NCBI GenBank assembly: GCA_028707105.1
Contig: JAQTUY010000069.1
Coordinates: 1 to 8,114, forward strand
Direction of reading: 5' to 3'
DNA length: 8,114 nucleotides
From: Candidatus Omnitrophota bacterium
GTDB taxonomy: Bacteria > Omnitrophota > Koll11 > Gygaellales > JAQTUY01
This document shows, piece by piece, positions 6,081-8,114 of this stretch. Position numbers and translations under genes: made by a program. The notes under the pieces were generated by a model. The model ran no database searches. It saw only the letters and a list, made by a program, of their open reading frames with translations, and had not been told where the DNA came from. Within the stretch, counting starts at the first letter, position 1. The number at the start of each line of letters is the position of its first letter.

Positions 6081-7213
6081 AAGAATTCGAGAATAAATTC
6101 CTGGCGCCTTACGCTATGAAAAGTTCTGAAAGCCGGGGCAGGGCGCATAAGGAAGAGGAGCACTCTTACCGGTCAGCTTACCAGCGCGACCGCGACAGGG
6201 TGATCCATTCAGCGGCGTTCAGAAGGCTGGAATACAAGACCCAGGTATTTGTAAACCATGAAGGGGATTACTACCGCACCCGCTTGACGCATACTTTAGA
6301 GGTCTCCCAGATCGCCCGCACGATAGCCACGGCGCTGGGACTGAACGTCGACCTGGTGGAAGCGATAGCCCTGGCCCACGACCTGGGCCATACCCCATTC
6401 GGGCATTCCGGAGAAGACGCCCTTAATGAACTAATGGCGCAGTTCGGAGGATTTAACCATAACGTCCATGGGTTGAGGGTAGTGGATATCCTGGAAGAAA
6501 GATACCCTGAATTCCCCGGCCTTAACTTAAGCTGGGAGGTAAGGGAGGGGATAGCCAAACACTCATCAGCTTTTGATCAGATGGGCAGCCTTAAAGAATT
6601 CGATACCGGCGAACAGGTAACCCTGGAAACCCAGGTAGTGGACATTGCCGATGAAATAGCTTACGACAACCATGACCTGGACGACGGATTGACCTCCGGA
6701 CTCCTCAAAGAAGCGGATCTGGAAAGCCTGGAGTTATGGAATGACACTTACCAGAAGGTCACCGCGAAATACCCCGGATTAGACGCCGAAAAGATCAAAT
6801 TTCAGGTAATAAAATCCCTGATAGACGTGCAGGTCACCGATCTTATCCACCAGACCGAAGAAAGCCTGAAAAAACTGGGGGTGGATTCCTGGGAAAAAGC
6901 CAAAAAAATCGATAAAAAAGTAGTAAGTTTTAGCAAAGATATGCTAGAATTAAGAAAGCCATTGAGGGGCTTTTTGATGGAAAGGCTGTATTGCCATTAT
7001 CGGGTTGTCCGGATGGCCAACAAGGCAAAACGTTTTATCGAGGAACTTTTCAAAATTTACGTTGAAAAACCGCAGCAGTTGCCGCCTCACATCCACATCA
7101 GGATCAAAAAAGAATTTGTCCAGAGGGTTGTGTGCGACTATATTGCCGGGATGACCGATAGGTACGCGCTAGATGAATACAAAAAACTCTTCGACCCATA
7201 CGAGAAGGTATAA
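6059..7213 (+). CDS. dgt: Deoxyguanosinetriphosphate triphosphohydrolase-like protein (HD superfamily)
   Basis: This family hydrolyses dNTPs to deoxynucleosides and triphosphate, trimming dNTP pools. The 384 residues match bacterial dGTPase-like proteins, which are shorter than E. coli Dgt. The N-terminal SRGRAHKEEEHSYRSAYQRD and FRRLEYKTQVF are signatures of the family. The HD metal ligands are H78 (LTHTLEV), H107-D108 (ALAHDLGHTPFGH) and D198 (IADEIAYDNHDLDD). The C-terminal GMTDRYALDEYKKLF also fits. All active-site residues are intact. The specific dNTP preference and any allosteric dNTP dependence cannot be read from sequence. The ATG lies 22 bases before the HIT stop, and the 3' end overlaps the following gene by 41 bases in another frame. 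Confidence 0.93.
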   Translation: MLTQKDIKEFENKFLAPYAMKSSESRGRAHKEEEHSYRSAYQRDRDRVIHSAAFRRLEYKTQVFVNHEGDYYRTRLTHTLEVSQIARTIATALGLNVDLVEAIALAHDLGHTPFGHSGEDALNELMAQFGGFNHNVHGLRVVDILEERYPEFPGLNLSWEVREGIAKHSSAFDQMGSLKEFDTGEQVTLETQVVDIADEIAYDNHDLDDGLTSGLLKEADLESLELWNDTYQKVTAKYPGLDAEKIKFQVIKSLIDVQVTDLIHQTEESLKKLGVDSWEKAKKIDKKVVSFSKDMLELRKPLRGFLMERLYCHYRVVRMANKAKRFIEELFKIYVEKPQQLPPHIHIRIKKEFVQRVVCDYIAGMTDRYALDEYKKLFDPYEKV

Positions 7214-8114
7214 GGTACTGCTGTCTTCGATACACAGCGTATACAGGCTGATCAATTCTACTTTTAACATCCGCGACCTGCTCTTGCGTTTAGCCAAGCT
7301 TATCTGCCAGGTGCTGGATACCGATTATTGCATGATCGTCCTGCTCGATCCCAGCAAAAAATTTTCGTCATTCAAATGCGTGGTCAGCACCAGAAGAAGG
7401 TTCCTGATCGACAAGAGATTACGCGTAACCAAAGGGCTGGAAAGAAGGATTATCAAGACTTCTTCTTCCTGCAGGAACGACCAGGTAATGGGCGTACCCC
7501 TGATCGCGGATGATCTGCTCGGATTTATAATCGTCCGGGACAAGAAAAGAGGGATCTTTGACATCACCGACCAGAAAATACTGATGATACTGGCGGAGCA
7601 GTCCGTAATGGGCGTGCGCAACTTAGAGCTTTACGAAGAGCAGCAGAAGATCGTCCTGGGGAGCATAAAATCCCTGGTGACCCTGCTGGACAGCCGGATA
7701 CCGACAGAATACACCCATTCGCCGGCTTTCAGCCGGTTAGTCACCGCCATTGCCCAACAGATGCAGCTTAATGAAAAGGAATTACAAAGCTTACAGTACG
7801 CCAGCATGCTCCACGATACCGGAAAAGTGGATATCCCCCTTGAGATACTGACTAAAACCAAGAAACTAACCCCGCAGGAAATAAATATCATAAAATGCCA
7901 CCCGGTCAAAGGCGCGCAGATATTGAGAAATATGGAAGTCTTAAGGCCGGCTATCCCCATTATCATGCATCATCATGAACGGTATGACGGGACAGGATAC
8001 CCTTCAAAATTAAAAAAGGGGCAGATCCCCTTAGGCGCGAGGATAATGTCCGTGGCGGATGCCTTTGAAGCGATGGTCTACGGCAGGCCTTACCGCGAAA
8101 GGATGCATATCAAC
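7173..8114 (+). CDS. GAF plus HD-GYP protein, probable cyclic-di-nucleotide phosphodiesterase (3'-truncated by window edge)
   Basis: This frame stays open to the window end (314 codons). The ATG at 7173 immediately follows an in-frame TAG (7170-7172), so the protein cannot extend further upstream. Residues about 16-155 form a GAF-like sensor (LLRLAKLICQVLDTDYCMIVLL ... QVMGVPLIADDLLGFIIVRD ... ILAEQSV, described in pieces). A helix of about 150-170 links it to an HD-GYP domain from about 165. That domain shows H182, the HD pair H214-D215 in MLHDTGKVDIP, H243, the HHHERYDGTGYP signature (266-277), and D296 in SVADAFEAM. All expected catalytic positions seen so far are intact, so c-di-GMP or cGAMP hydrolysis to mononucleotides is likely. 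Roughly 40-60 residues are probably missing. The GAF ligand is unknown. The start overlaps dgt by 41 bases without a strong Shine-Dalgarno. Confidence 0.88.
   Translation, partial: MNTKNSSTHTRRYKVLLSSIHSVYRLINSTFNIRDLLLRLAKLICQVLDTDYCMIVLLDPSKKFSSFKCVVSTRRRFLIDKRLRVTKGLERRIIKTSSSCRNDQVMGVPLIADDLLGFIIVRDKKRGIFDITDQKILMILAEQSVMGVRNLELYEEQQKIVLGSIKSLVTLLDSRIPTEYTHSPAFSRLVTAIAQQMQLNEKELQSLQYASMLHDTGKVDIPLEILTKTKKLTPQEINIIKCHPVKGAQILRNMEVLRPAIPIIMHHHERYDGTGYPSKLKKGQIPLGARIMSVADAFEAMVYGRPYRERMHIN

Noticed and set aside
7328..7513. 61-codon plus-strand open frame inside the GAF region
   Set aside because: It is out of frame with the GAF/HD-GYP gene, which has clear domain motifs on both sides. The small frame has a low-complexity, motif-free product.
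1..8114. Mobile elements, CRISPR arrays, toxin-antitoxin pairs, prophage genes or att sites at the tRNA
   Set aside because: No transposase, integrase, direct-repeat array or duplicated tRNA 3' end was found when reading both strands; the window is a continuous set of core-type genes.

Overview
The window reads as one dense, entirely plus-strand stretch of a Gram-negative bacterial genome. It holds ten protein genes (the first and last cut by the window edges) and one tRNA. Gram-negative character is inferred from an ADP-heptose (LPS core) nucleotidyltransferase and an NlpD-type lipoprotein whose +2 residue is not Asp. Extreme gene packing, a ThiD2-type kinase, a short-form ThiC and a STAND/archaeal-type ATPase resemble what I would expect from an uncultured anaerobic lineage such as Candidatus Omnitrophota. 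That placement is a guess and no marker gene here proves it.

Region 1 (1-2706) carries the 3' part of hldE2/rfaE2, then thiD2, thiE and thiC. Every junction overlaps, so the thiamin genes are probably co-transcribed with the heptose gene. ThiC makes HMP-P from AIR, ThiD2 phosphorylates HMP-P to HMP-PP, and ThiE joins HMP-PP to the thiazole phosphate to give thiamin phosphate. The thiazole branch (thiG, thiS, thiF, thiH) and thiL are not in the window, and no TPP riboswitch is visible.

Region 2 (2697-2825) holds a tRNA-Gly(CCC) with an encoded CCA tail, whose first 10 bases are also the last 10 bases of thiC. A 55-base spacer follows; it carries a perfect TATAAT -10 box inside an AT-only inverted repeat, directly ahead of the next gene and without a visible Shine-Dalgarno.

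Region 3 (2826-8114) is a second tight array: an nlpD-like lipoprotein with a degenerate LytM domain; an unrecognised 536-residue P-loop ATPase; a YfcE/MJ0936-type metallophosphoesterase; a HIT-family Ap4A-phosphorylase-like protein; a dGTPase-like HD hydrolase; and a GAF plus HD-GYP protein that runs off the end. Gaps are from +2 to -41 bases, so they probably form one transcript. Apart from the first two genes, the array is a run of enzymes that hydrolyse or phosphorolyse phosphoesters, nucleotides or cyclic dinucleotides, which suggests nucleotide house-cleaning or signalling next to envelope maintenance.

No insertion sequence, CRISPR array, phage gene, origin or convincing intrinsic terminator was seen. 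No gap between genes exceeds 55 bases.
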